DNA of 15,000 nucleotides from an uncultured bacterium (GTDB taxonomy: Bacteria > Bacillota > Clostridia > Oscillospirales > Acutalibacteraceae), in the NCBI GenBank assembly GCA_934875675.1, contig CAKXIK010000060.1:1-15000 (forward strand). Direction: 5' to 3'. Below are positions 1 to 6,986 of the stretch, in pieces; the stretch's first letter is position 1; each line of letters begins with the position of its first letter. The position numbers and the translations under genes were made by a program. The notes under the pieces are model-generated. The model saw only the letters and a list, made by a program, of their open reading frames with translations, was not told the DNA's origin and searched no databases.

Positions 1-2396
1 AGCCCATATAGCAGTGCTTTAAAACCATAGAAAAAGCTTTCGTACCAGATCATACGATTAATGCTTTTCGGAGTCATTCCAATCGATTTGAGCATTGCAA
101 ATTCTCTCCTTCGCAAAGCCATTCCGGTGGAAATGGTGTTGAATACATTTGCAACGCAAATCAGAGTAATCAAAGTAATGAAGCCATAAACAAAAATTCC
201 CACTACAAGCCGATTATTTCGTTTGTTACGTAACTCAGCAGCATAATTATAAACCAATACGTTATCAAAGTCCAGAGGTTTCAATAATTTTTGTGCATCG
301 CGCACAAAAACTTCGTCACGCTTTGATTGCACGCAAAGCTTTGCTGTGTGATAAGGCTGCAAATCTCCGGTAAATTTTTGAAGCTGGCTCCGGGAAGTAA
401 TCAACAGGCAGGGAGTTCCGTTTTGCAGTGTTATGCCTTCGGGGGCAAGATTGGTTTCGCCCACCAGAGAAAGTGTACGGGTTGAATCGTCCGAAACCCG
501 ATAATTTATTTGAGACCCCACCGAGGATATTGAAAAAAAGTTGGTATTAACATACTGATCGGCTACGAACAGGTTGCATTGATTGACCAAAACAACCTGC
601 AATTCGCTGCCGTCAAATAAGGAGGAATCCATTCTAAGCCGGGAGAGATAACGGGCAAAATCGTTGTCGTCCAATGCGATCAGCGGAGGGTATATTTCCA
701 GCTTTCCGTTGGATGTGGGAGAAGCAAAAGCAGAGGTGTCATGCTGCAGAGAAGAGGACAACTCATCGGCTGAAACGTCAAAGCAGATGTAAATAATATC
801 CAGCAAGTTTGCCTGATCAACGCTATCCAGTGCAGAGATTTTCTGCAGCAGTGTAAAATCGGAAGAACCGGCAGAATTGACGGTTATTTCCACATCGCAA
901 GGAGTGTCAGAATTTACGATTTGATTGAGCGAACCGAGCTGATAACCAAAGAAAGATATCGTCAGGAATAAAGAAAGGCTGACCGAAAGTGAAACAATGG
1001 TGGAACGGTAGCGGCCTTTGTTGCGCTTCAGATTTTTCAGTGCCAGATCGCCTTCCAACCCAAAAATCCTGCGAGTCAGTCCGATGGTGCGAACGTTTCG
1101 CCCCGTAAGTTTGATTTCCCGTGTTTGCCGGATCGCTTCCATGGGTGCAACTTGAGCTGCACGTTTAGCAGGAATCAGCGAAGAAATCAAGATAGACAGG
1201 GCAGAAAAAGCGATGGAAAACAAGATGGACCAGGCTGAAACAGAGAGCCGGACGGGAATGCTGCTGTCAGAAAACTGCATCAGCATCGGACGAAGCAGGG
1301 CGAGCGTAATTCCGATTCCGCCGATTCCGCATAAAATCCCGATTGGAATACTGATTATGCCCAGAACCAATCCTTCAAAGAATACAGAATTTCGTTTCTG
1401 TCGCCGCGTGGCACCTACACTGGAAAGCATGCCCAAAAACCGAGCGCGTTCTGCCAACGATATAGAAAAAGAATTGTAAATCAGCGCAACAGAGCCGGTC
1501 ATGATGACAAGAACAATGAACAGAACGATGGAGTCCAAGGTGTGATTCACAGAGGAATTGCGTGTCAAACGATAATATTGCAGCAAATAGGAATGATATT
1601 TGATGTTACGCGTCTGTCCTCCAACGCTTTCCATCAGCGATTCGGAATGATCGTATAGTGAAAAATTTACATATTTCAATGAAACCGAAAGTGTCAAATG
1701 ATCCTGAGGGGAAAGCTCCTCATTGTCCAACAGCGTAAACGCAGAGTATCCCGGGGCAATATAGGGTTCAAAATTCGGTCGCGAAGCAATTCCTACGATG
1801 GTATATGTTTGTGTTCGTTCATTTGTCAGGGTTTCAGTACCATATGAATCAAAAGGGACGGTTTGGTCAGGAAAAAAAGCTTGTTTTCCACTGCTGTCTG
1901 TCAATTCAGAAGAGCTGCGCTGGCCGATCTCCAACGTGAGTTGCTGACCGATTTTGAGAGGGACACCGCCATTATCAATCATATGCTGAGAGATGATTAT
2001 TTCGTGGCTGTTCTGAGGCAGCCGTCCTTCGGTAAGATTGAGCGGAAGATTCTCGAATGCTGCTTGTGACCGTGCAGTCAAAAAAATGTAGGGTTTGGCC
2101 TGATTTTTGCTGCCTTCCAATACTGCATACCCGATGTTTTTTTCAACCGAACAAACCGCCGTTTCGTCATCCTGTTCAAACACATCCGCTTTGTTTGCAG
2201 GAACGTCAAAATAGCGAACATGCCAGTTGCCGGAGGCAGCCATTTCACTTTGCAGCATCCAATGAAGAATGGATTGCGCGAAAGTAGAAACGCCGGAAAT
2301 CATCGCGGCGGAAATGATGATGCCGATCATTGTGACCAGTGTGCGGCGTTTGTTCATCTTCAGGCATTGAATCGTGAGACGGGACATCACATTCAT
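1..2396 (-). CDS. ABC transporter permease, FtsX/MacB type, two modules (3' end cut by window edge)
   Basis: Reading the minus strand from the ATG at 2396 gives an uninterrupted frame of about 798 codons that runs off position 1, so the C-terminus is missing. The predicted layout is a signal-anchor helix (about residues 15-40), a large extracellular domain, three helices (about 288-312, 335-362, 382-410), then a second module with a helix near 465-485, another extracellular domain, a helix near 728-755, and the motif ALRRREFAMLKSIGMTP that typifies the cytoplasmic loop of FtsX-domain permeases. About 50 residues with the last helix should lie outside. Family members export peptides or lipophilic compounds, or act as mechanotransmission exporters. 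Its ATG overlaps the stop of the ATPase gene by four bases (ATGA), so the two are translationally coupled. The substrate cannot be inferred, and no two-component system is visible in the window. Confidence 0.88.
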   Translation of the reverse strand, partial: MNVMSRLTIQCLKMNKRRTLVTMIGIIISAAMISGVSTFAQSILHWMLQSEMAASGNWHVRYFDVPANKADVFEQDDETAVCSVEKNIGYAVLEGSKNQAKPYIFLTARSQAAFENLPLNLTEGRLPQNSHEIIISQHMIDNGGVPLKIGQQLTLEIGQRSSSELTDSSGKQAFFPDQTVPFDSYGTETLTNERTQTYTIVGIASRPNFEPYIAPGYSAFTLLDNEELSPQDHLTLSVSLKYVNFSLYDHSESLMESVGGQTRNIKYHSYLLQYYRLTRNSSVNHTLDSIVLFIVLVIMTGSVALIYNSFSISLAERARFLGMLSSVGATRRQKRNSVFFEGLVLGIISIPIGILCGIGGIGITLALLRPMLMQFSDSSIPVRLSVSAWSILFSIAFSALSILISSLIPAKRAAQVAPMEAIRQTREIKLTGRNVRTIGLTRRIFGLEGDLALKNLKRNKGRYRSTIVSLSVSLSLFLTISFFGYQLGSLNQIVNSDTPCDVEITVNSAGSSDFTLLQKISALDSVDQANLLDIIYICFDVSADELSSSLQHDTSAFASPTSNGKLEIYPPLIALDDNDFARYLSRLRMDSSLFDGSELQVVLVNQCNLFVADQYVNTNFFSISSVGSQINYRVSDDSTRTLSLVGETNLAPEGITLQNGTPCLLITSRSQLQKFTGDLQPYHTAKLCVQSKRDEVFVRDAQKLLKPLDFDNVLVYNYAAELRNKRNNRLVVGIFVYGFITLITLICVANVFNTISTGMALRRREFAMLKSIGMTPKSINRMIWYESFFYGFKALLYG

Positions 2397-3097
2397 TTTA
2401 CAGCCGCCTCTCCGTTGTGAGAAATCCAGTCGTCTCCTGCAATGTGCCCATCCTCAATCGCAAGAATCCGGTCGGCCTGCATCGCAATATGCTCATCATG
2501 TGTAATCACCAGCAGTGTTTGATGATACTTTGCGTGAGAGTATTTCATCAGCTCCAGAATTTCTGCACTGTTCTGGCTGTCTAGATTACCGGTAGGTTCA
2601 TCTGCAAGCACAATGGCAGGATGATTAATCAATGCGCGACCGATGGAGACGCGCTGTTGCTGCCCGCCGGAAAGCTGATTTGGAAGATGTCGCAAACGTT
2701 CTTCCAAAGAGAGTGTTTCAATCAACTCTTTAAATTGTTGGGCATCCGGTTCATGTCCATCCAGCAGAACCGGAAGCTTCATGTTTTCTTCCACCGTCAG
2801 CACCGGAATCAGGTTGTAAAATTGATAAACCAATCCGATTTGCCGCCGGCGGAAAATTGCCAGCTGTGTTTCATTGAGCGTGCTCAGATCCGTTCCGTCC
2901 ACGAGTACACGGCCGGAAGTCGGAGTATCCACACCGCCCAGAATGTGCAGCAGAGTAGATTTTCCAGAGCCGGAAGGGCCGATAATTGCCGTAAACTCTC
3001 CCTTTTCCACCGTGAACGAAATATCGCGCAGAGCATGTACCGCCGTTTCGCCGCTGCCATATGTTTTAGTCAGATGTTCCACTTCCAAAATCGCCAT
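2393..3097 (-). CDS. ABC transporter ATP-binding protein (MacB/LolD-like)
   Basis: A 234-residue ATPase when started at the ATG at 3097, where the family's conserved N-terminus (MAILEVEHLTKTYG) begins and an AAAGGGG ribosome site lies 8 nt upstream. An in-frame start 19 codons further upstream would fall inside the promoter and is not preferred. Visible motifs are Walker A GPSGSGKST (40-48), Q-loop glutamine (92), signature LSGGQ (142-146), Walker B IVLADE (162-167), D-loop, and switch histidine H200. The wording ADEPTGNLD and the Y-x-F-Y-N-L-I-P stretch after the Q-loop are typical of the MacB/LolD/YxdL exporter ATPases that pair with FtsX-type permeases. It energises the permease whose start codon overlaps its stop. 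A dedicated promoter sits directly upstream. Confidence 0.93.
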   Translation of the reverse strand: MAILEVEHLTKTYGSGETAVHALRDISFTVEKGEFTAIIGPSGSGKSTLLHILGGVDTPTSGRVLVDGTDLSTLNETQLAIFRRRQIGLVYQFYNLIPVLTVEENMKLPVLLDGHEPDAQQFKELIETLSLEERLRHLPNQLSGGQQQRVSIGRALINHPAIVLADEPTGNLDSQNSAEILELMKYSHAKYHQTLLVITHDEHIAMQADRILAIEDGHIAGDDWISHNGEAAVK

Positions 3098-3125
3098 ACG
3101 GAGAACCCCTTTCCATTCTGTTTTT

Positions 3126-3154
3126 ATTGTAACGGTTACCGGTTTTTTTTGCAA
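3126..3154 (-). promoter_or_regulatory. Promoter of the ABC exporter operon
   Basis: On the minus strand TTGCAA (3154-3149), a 17-base spacer and TACAAT (3131-3126) form a good vegetative promoter. The expected start lies about 20 nt before the ATPase ribosome site. A short palindrome, GTAAC-G-GTTAC (3129-3139), covers the 5' half of the -10 and the end of the spacer, where a repressor or activator could bind. Confidence 0.6.
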
Positions 3155-3197
3155 GGATTATCGAAAAGCATCCGGAATCCCCTTTATCAAACAGATT

Positions 3198-3821
3198 TTA
3201 TTGTAAACTGTTGAGGTATTCTTCCAGCGAAAGCTTCTTTTTTGTCATCATCTTTGCGGCTTGTGTCCCCACAAAGCGTAAGTGGTGTGGCTGTGCGGTC
3301 ACCCCGGTAACGGCTTCCTTCTGCTTGGAATAACGAAGCACAAAGCCATACTTGTACATGTTCTGCTCCAGCCATTCCTGCGCTGCATCGTCAAGGGATA
3401 CGTCCACGGCAAGGCCGATATTGTGCTCGTTTTGAAAAGCAGGGGTTTTGCAGCTTTGCTGGAGGCCGGAGGATTCTCCTGAAATATCCCGAAGAGATTC
3501 GTCCGGGCTGCAAAACCCGAGAGTTGGCCGAAGGGTAATTCCATTGGCTTCGGCAGCTTCCGACATGCGTTTCCACGAGGCAGCAGCAGCCTTATGCAGT
3601 GAAATTCCCTCAATCTGCACCAGCTCCGGGGAATAGTCAACCGGAATCTGATGTTCTTTGTTTACCAGAACGGTTTCACTGAATATAAACTCCGGCTTAG
3701 CCTGTGCTATTAATGGCACGTACCATTTTTCCCAAAGACCATGTACGGACAAAACAACAGCCAGCAAAAGTGCCAGCGTAAATCCGGTTTTAATGAGTAT
3801 CGCTGCGTATTTCTTTTTCAA
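3198..3821 (-). CDS. VanY-like D-Ala-D-Ala carboxypeptidase homologue, possibly inactive
   Basis: A membrane-anchored protein of about 207 residues. The best start is TTG at 3821, which has GGGGTG five bases upstream and begins with LKKKYAA. An ATG six codons earlier (3839) would enclose that ribosome site. Residues 10-30 form an N-terminal anchor, and the rest is a VanY/peptidase M15B fold outside the cell. From the TTG, the zinc motif H133-x2-G-x-A-x-D140 is intact and a third zinc histidine is present (H180). The usual E-P-W-H motif reads Q-P-H-H, so the catalytic glutamate is Q177 and the tryptophan is histidine. The usual Y-R-S motif of the substrate pocket reads F-C-S. Active relatives trim D-Ala from peptidoglycan precursors. 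This one may bind but not cut, or use different chemistry. It lies 100 nt upstream of the ABC exporter genes, which have their own promoter. Confidence 0.82.
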   Translation of the reverse strand: MKKKYAAILIKTGFTLALLLAVVLSVHGLWEKWYVPLIAQAKPEFIFSETVLVNKEHQIPVDYSPELVQIEGISLHKAAAASWKRMSEAAEANGITLRPTLGFCSPDESLRDISGESSGLQQSCKTPAFQNEHNIGLAVDVSLDDAAQEWLEQNMYKYGFVLRYSKQKEAVTGVTAQPHHLRFVGTQAAKMMTKKKLSLEEYLNSLQ

Positions 3822-3839
3822 AATGATCACCCCATGCAA

Positions 3840-4038
3840 TATTGATTTTTATCGTAACATATTACAATGACGTTGACATGACTTCATCGTGACAATCCTG
3901 TTATTTTTCTTTTTTGCACTTGACCAGAATGCGTTTTTGTTTTACTCTATTATTTAGATTGATTAAGTAATCATCCTGTGCAAATGAAATCAGTTTGCGG
4001 CAAAAGAAAAGCGTGGAATCTGTTTTGGACGGAAAGGT
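3840..4038. promoter_or_regulatory. Divergent intergenic regulatory region
   Basis: A 199-base AT-rich gap between the minus-strand VanY-like gene and the plus-strand MarR gene. On the plus strand TTGACC (3920-3925), a 17-base spacer and TACTCT (3943-3948) give a plausible promoter for the MarR gene. For the minus strand I see only weak boxes (TACGAT near 3850-3855). Several GTGACA/TTGACA-like words occur at 3873-3895 without a regular arrangement. Confidence 0.45.
3960..3973. promoter_or_regulatory. Palindromic operator candidate for the MarR regulator
   Basis: TGATTA-AG-TAATCA is a palindrome with two perfect 6-base arms. It lies about 11 bases past the -10 box of the putative marR promoter, at or just after the expected transcription start. 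MarR dimers bind palindromes of about this size, and autorepression from such a position is common in the family. No second copy was noticed elsewhere in the window by eye. Confidence 0.4.
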
Positions 4039-4533
4039 ATGGCGATAATAAAAATGAATTCTTATTCAGCAAAACTGAATACCTTGCTGACCACTTGCTT
4101 TCGTTCTATTCTCAAAGTGGAGGAAAAGTCATTGATGCGGCTTTCTGCGCAGAATCTTTCGGTCAGCGAATTTCACCTGATGGAGGCAGTTGGCCGCGGG
4201 GGTGAAAAAGGACGCAAAGTCAGTGAGATTTCACTGGAGCTTGGAGTCACCATGCCGTCGGTGACAGTGGCAATTAACAAACTGGAAAAAAAAGGATATG
4301 TGAGGCGTTCCCGTTGCGGCAGGGATGCCCGTGTGGTCAACGTTTCACTGACACGCATTGGCCGCAGAATGAACAGTGCACACCGCTATTTTCATGAACA
4401 GATGGTGCGTAATTTTGTGGCATCCTTCAGCGAGGAGGAAAAAGACGTTGTTTTTCGCGCGGTAGAAAATCTAAATGGGTTTTTGGAAACCAAGATGAGA
4501 GAAATGGATGCGGCCGGGTGTCAATCCGTTTGA
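4039..4533 (+). CDS. MarR-family transcriptional regulator
   Basis: A 164-residue winged-helix regulator. N-terminal dimerisation helices occupy about residues 8-50, the helix-turn-helix about 58-86 with recognition helix TMPSVTVAINKLEKKG, and the wing carries the family D-x-R pattern (GRDARVV, 95-101). The stretch LSVSEFHLMEAVG resembles the clostridial/streptococcal subgroup that includes FabT, a fatty-acid synthesis regulator, but no fab genes are nearby, so the target is unknown. The start is uncertain. The ATG at 4039 has AAAGG only one base upstream, while the ATG at 4054 fits the usual family N-terminus but would lie 16 bases from that same AAAGG. A palindrome in its leader suggests autoregulation. 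It is divergent from the VanY-like gene and co-directional with glyA, which has its own promoter. Confidence 0.88.
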   Translation: MAIIKMNSYSAKLNTLLTTCFRSILKVEEKSLMRLSAQNLSVSEFHLMEAVGRGGEKGRKVSEISLELGVTMPSVTVAINKLEKKGYVRRSRCGRDARVVNVSLTRIGRRMNSAHRYFHEQMVRNFVASFSEEEKDVVFRAVENLNGFLETKMREMDAAGCQSV

Positions 4534-4537
4534 GTAT

Positions 4538-4579
4538 CACGCAAACAATCAAAAAAACAGCGTGTCCTTTTCTTTTTTT
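4538..4579 (+). terminator. Weak terminator candidate after the MarR gene
   Basis: CACGC (4538-4542) can pair with GCGTG (4560-4564) across a 17-base A-rich loop, followed by a T-rich run (4565-4579). The stem is only five base pairs, so termination would be inefficient. Confidence 0.3.
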
Positions 4580-4595
4580 CGTGCGATGCTTGCTA

Positions 4596-4624
4596 TTGCC
4601 AACAAGGTTCGGAAGTTGTATAAT
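4596..4624 (+). promoter_or_regulatory. glyA promoter
   Basis: TTGCCA (4596-4601), a 17-base spacer and a perfect TATAAT (4619-4624). The expected start is near 4631, giving a leader of about 100 nt. The leader can form a modest hairpin (TGCAGA at 4646-4651 with TCTGCA at 4674-4679). I do not recognise a known riboswitch in it. Confidence 0.65.
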
Positions 4625-4733
4625 ATTTGAATATTAGGTTGACTGTGCAGATCAATCGGAAAATCATTTTGTCTCTGCATTCCGGAGGAAGGTTGGGCAA
4701 GAGCATAGTCACAAGTATGAAAGGAAGATCGAA

Positions 4734-5987
4734 ATGTACGAGAATATGATGGACACGATCGGACTTGTAACAAGTTTTGATCCAGAAGTCGGCGAGGCGA
4801 TGCAGAAGGAGCTTGCACGTCAGCGCAGAAATCTGGAGCTGATCGCTTCCGAAAATATTGTTTCCCCTGCTGTTATGGCAGCGATGGGAAGCATCCTGAC
4901 CAACAAATATGCCGAGGGCTATCCGGGTAAGCGTTATTATGGCGGCTGCCAGGAAGTCGACGTAGTGGAAGAGCTTGCCCGCCAGCGTGCATGCCAGCTT
5001 TTTGGTGCAGAACATGCCAATGTGCAGCCCCATTCCGGTGCGCAGTCGAATACGGCAGTCTACTTTTCTTTGCTCAATCCCGGCGATACCGTTATGGGTA
5101 TGAACCTTTCCGAAGGCGGACATCTGACCCATGGTTCTCCGGTGAATATTTCCGGTAAATACTATAATTTTGTATCCTACGGCGTGGATCCTGAGACACA
5201 TGTAATCAACTATGATACTTTGATGGATCAGGCGATGCAGGCAAAGCCGAAGCTGATTGTGGCCGGTGCCAGTGCGTATCCCCGTATCATTGATTTTAAG
5301 CGTTTGCGTGAAATTGCCGATGCCTGCGGTGCATATCTCATGGTAGATATGGCTCATATCGCCGGTCTGGTTGCTGCTGGTGTCCATCCCAATCCCGTTC
5401 CGTACTGTGATATCGTTACTACCACAACACACAAAACACTTCGCGGCCCGCGCGGCGGTATGATTCTTTGCAAGGAACAGTATGCAAAGCAGATCGACAA
5501 AGCAATTTTCCCGGGTACACAGGGTGGTCCGTTGATGCATGTGATCGCAGGCAAGGCAGTTTGCCTGAAAGAGGCGCTGCAGCCTGAATTTAAGGCTTAT
5601 GGCCAGCAGATTGTTGCAAACGCAGCTGCGCTTGCAAATGGTCTGACAAAACGCGGTGTAAAGCTTGTTTCCGGTGGCACCGATAACCATCTGATGCTTG
5701 TCGATCTGCGTGATCTGGAAATCACCGGCAAGGATTTGGAAAAGAATCTTGACGAAGTGTACATCACCGTCAACAAGAATACGATCCCCAACGAGCCCCG
5801 CAGTCCGTTTATCACCAGCGGCGTTCGCATCGGCACTCCTGCCGTTACAACCCGTGGTCTGAAGGAAGAGGATATGGATAAGATTGCCGGCTTCATTTCC
5901 GATGCAATCACTGATTTTGCAGGCAAATCCGATGCAATCCGTGCCGGTATTTGCGAACTCTGTGAGAAGTATCCGCTTTACGAATAA
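4734..5987 (+). CDS. glyA: Serine hydroxymethyltransferase
   Basis: A full-length 417-residue, PLP-dependent cytosolic enzyme. It interconverts serine plus tetrahydrofolate with glycine plus 5,10-methylenetetrahydrofolate, feeding one-carbon metabolism. Clear family signatures include LIASENIVSPAV (36-47), the NKYAEGYPGKRYYGG block (57-71), HSGAQSN (100-106), D205 and H208 in MVDMAHIAGL, and the PLP lysine K234 in TTTTHKTLRGPRGG. The length matches the family, with a short N-terminal extension before the first conserved helix. AAGGA (4721-4725) lies eight bases before the ATG. The gene stands alone as a unit: a consensus promoter about 100 bases upstream and a strong terminator immediately after the stop. 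The base composition matches the rest of the chromosomal part of the window. Confidence 0.97.
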   Translation: MYENMMDTIGLVTSFDPEVGEAMQKELARQRRNLELIASENIVSPAVMAAMGSILTNKYAEGYPGKRYYGGCQEVDVVEELARQRACQLFGAEHANVQPHSGAQSNTAVYFSLLNPGDTVMGMNLSEGGHLTHGSPVNISGKYYNFVSYGVDPETHVINYDTLMDQAMQAKPKLIVAGASAYPRIIDFKRLREIADACGAYLMVDMAHIAGLVAAGVHPNPVPYCDIVTTTTHKTLRGPRGGMILCKEQYAKQIDKAIFPGTQGGPLMHVIAGKAVCLKEALQPEFKAYGQQIVANAAALANGLTKRGVKLVSGGTDNHLMLVDLRDLEITGKDLEKNLDEVYITVNKNTIPNEPRSPFITSGVRIGTPAVTTRGLKEEDMDKIAGFISDAITDFAGKSDAIRAGICELCEKYPLYE

Positions 5988-6009
5988 TTTTTTTCGATAA
6001 CTTGTTTTG

Positions 6010-6056
6010 CAGCCGCCCGGGTTCTTTGCAACCGGCGGCTGTTTCTTCTTTTCCTG
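6010..6056 (+). terminator. Rho-independent terminator of glyA
   Basis: CAGCCGCC (6010-6017) pairs perfectly with GGCGGCTG (6034-6041). An inner GGTT/AACC pairing extends the stem across a two-base bulge, and a T-rich run follows (6042-6056). It lies 22 bases after the glyA stop. Confidence 0.88.
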
Positions 6057-6116
6057 CCGTTACGAATTTGAAATCAGTATAAACATAACAGAAAAATCCA
6101 TAGGGAGGTGTTTGGA

Positions 6117-6986
6117 GTGACCAATGAAAAAATATTGCAGATTGCAATGCAGCAGTCCGCAGTGGATGCTTCCTGCTGTGCATCAGATTTTTGTTCCGAA
6201 GAGAACAAGGTGGTGTTTTCAGCAGAAGCACGGGGTGCACGAAAATATCTTTCTCTCCCGTTTTACTGCAATCTGATTTCCTATGGCAGCAATATTGTTG
6301 CGGCGGTCGACCCGCAGATTGCGCCCGCTGTTCGCAGTTACCTTGCCAGATATCCGGTGGAACATTGCTTTGAAACACCAAATCTGCATGTGCTGGATGC
6401 AGCGCTGAAAACAAACGGATATAAGGTTTGCTTCATGGCGGAATATTTTTTGCCTGATCTCAACTTAATTCATCTGCAAACGTGTCAATATTCAACCAGG
6501 CTGCTTCAACCACAGGATTTTGCATCGTATTATCTGCCGGAATGGAGCAACGCTCTCTGCGAAAGCCGCCGTCAATTAGATTGTCTTGCGGTTGGCGCCT
6601 TTGATGGGGAAACCCTGGTTGGCCTGGCAGGCTGTTCTGCGGATTGTGATACCATGTGGCAGATCGGTGTGGATGTTTTGCCGGCATACCGCCGCAAGGG
6701 AATCGCAGCTGCCGTTACCAGCAAGCTTGCAATTGAAATTTTGCAGCGCGGAATCGTGCCGTTTTATTGTGCAGCATGGTCCAATATACGGTCGGTACGA
6801 AATGCACTCCGGTGCGGCTTAAAACCCGCGTGGGTGGAACTTACCGCAAAACCGGAATCGTTTGTCCATGAAATGAATTTTCCGTCGGGTATGGATTTTA
6901 TTGATGTACAAAATATTTTCTCAAAAGGGGAGATTAGCAATGGCAGCACCGCTTGCCGATCGTCTGAGACCGCAAACATTGGATGA
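6117..6986 (+). CDS. GNAT-family N-acetyltransferase
   Basis: About 289 residues when started at the GTG at 6117, which follows a strong GGGAGGTG site (6103-6110). The earlier in-frame GTG at 6108 lies inside that site. The C-terminal half carries the acetyl-CoA pyrophosphate-binding motif V-D-V-L-P-A-Y-R-R-K-G-I-A (about residues 185-197), followed by the typical helix and the WSNIRSVRNALRCGL segment of the fold. The N-terminal 120 residues (with NLISYGSNIVAAV) are not the catalytic fold but occur in clostridial GNAT proteins of this length. The acceptor substrate is unknown. The 3' end overlaps the rarA coding region by 47 bases and contains the rarA ribosome site, so the two are probably co-transcribed. 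Confidence 0.85.
   Translation: MTNEKILQIAMQQSAVDASCCASDFCSEENKVVFSAEARGARKYLSLPFYCNLISYGSNIVAAVDPQIAPAVRSYLARYPVEHCFETPNLHVLDAALKTNGYKVCFMAEYFLPDLNLIHLQTCQYSTRLLQPQDFASYYLPEWSNALCESRRQLDCLAVGAFDGETLVGLAGCSADCDTMWQIGVDVLPAYRRKGIAAAVTSKLAIEILQRGIVPFYCAAWSNIRSVRNALRCGLKPAWVELTAKPESFVHEMNFPSGMDFIDVQNIFSKGEISNGSTACRSSETANIG

Noticed and set aside
1213..2420. Several plus-strand frames of 60-90 codons
   Set aside because: They lie opposite the continuous minus-strand permease frame, which carries clear FtsX features.
4631..4733. A riboswitch in the glyA leader
   Set aside because: The leader is only about 100 nt with a weak hairpin, and I could not match glycine, THF, SAH or T-box signatures.
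4593..5690. A 365-codon open frame on the minus strand antisense to glyA
   Set aside because: It is opposite a clearly identified enzyme, has low-complexity Cys/His-rich composition, no ribosome site and no family features. Such frames arise from glyA codon usage.
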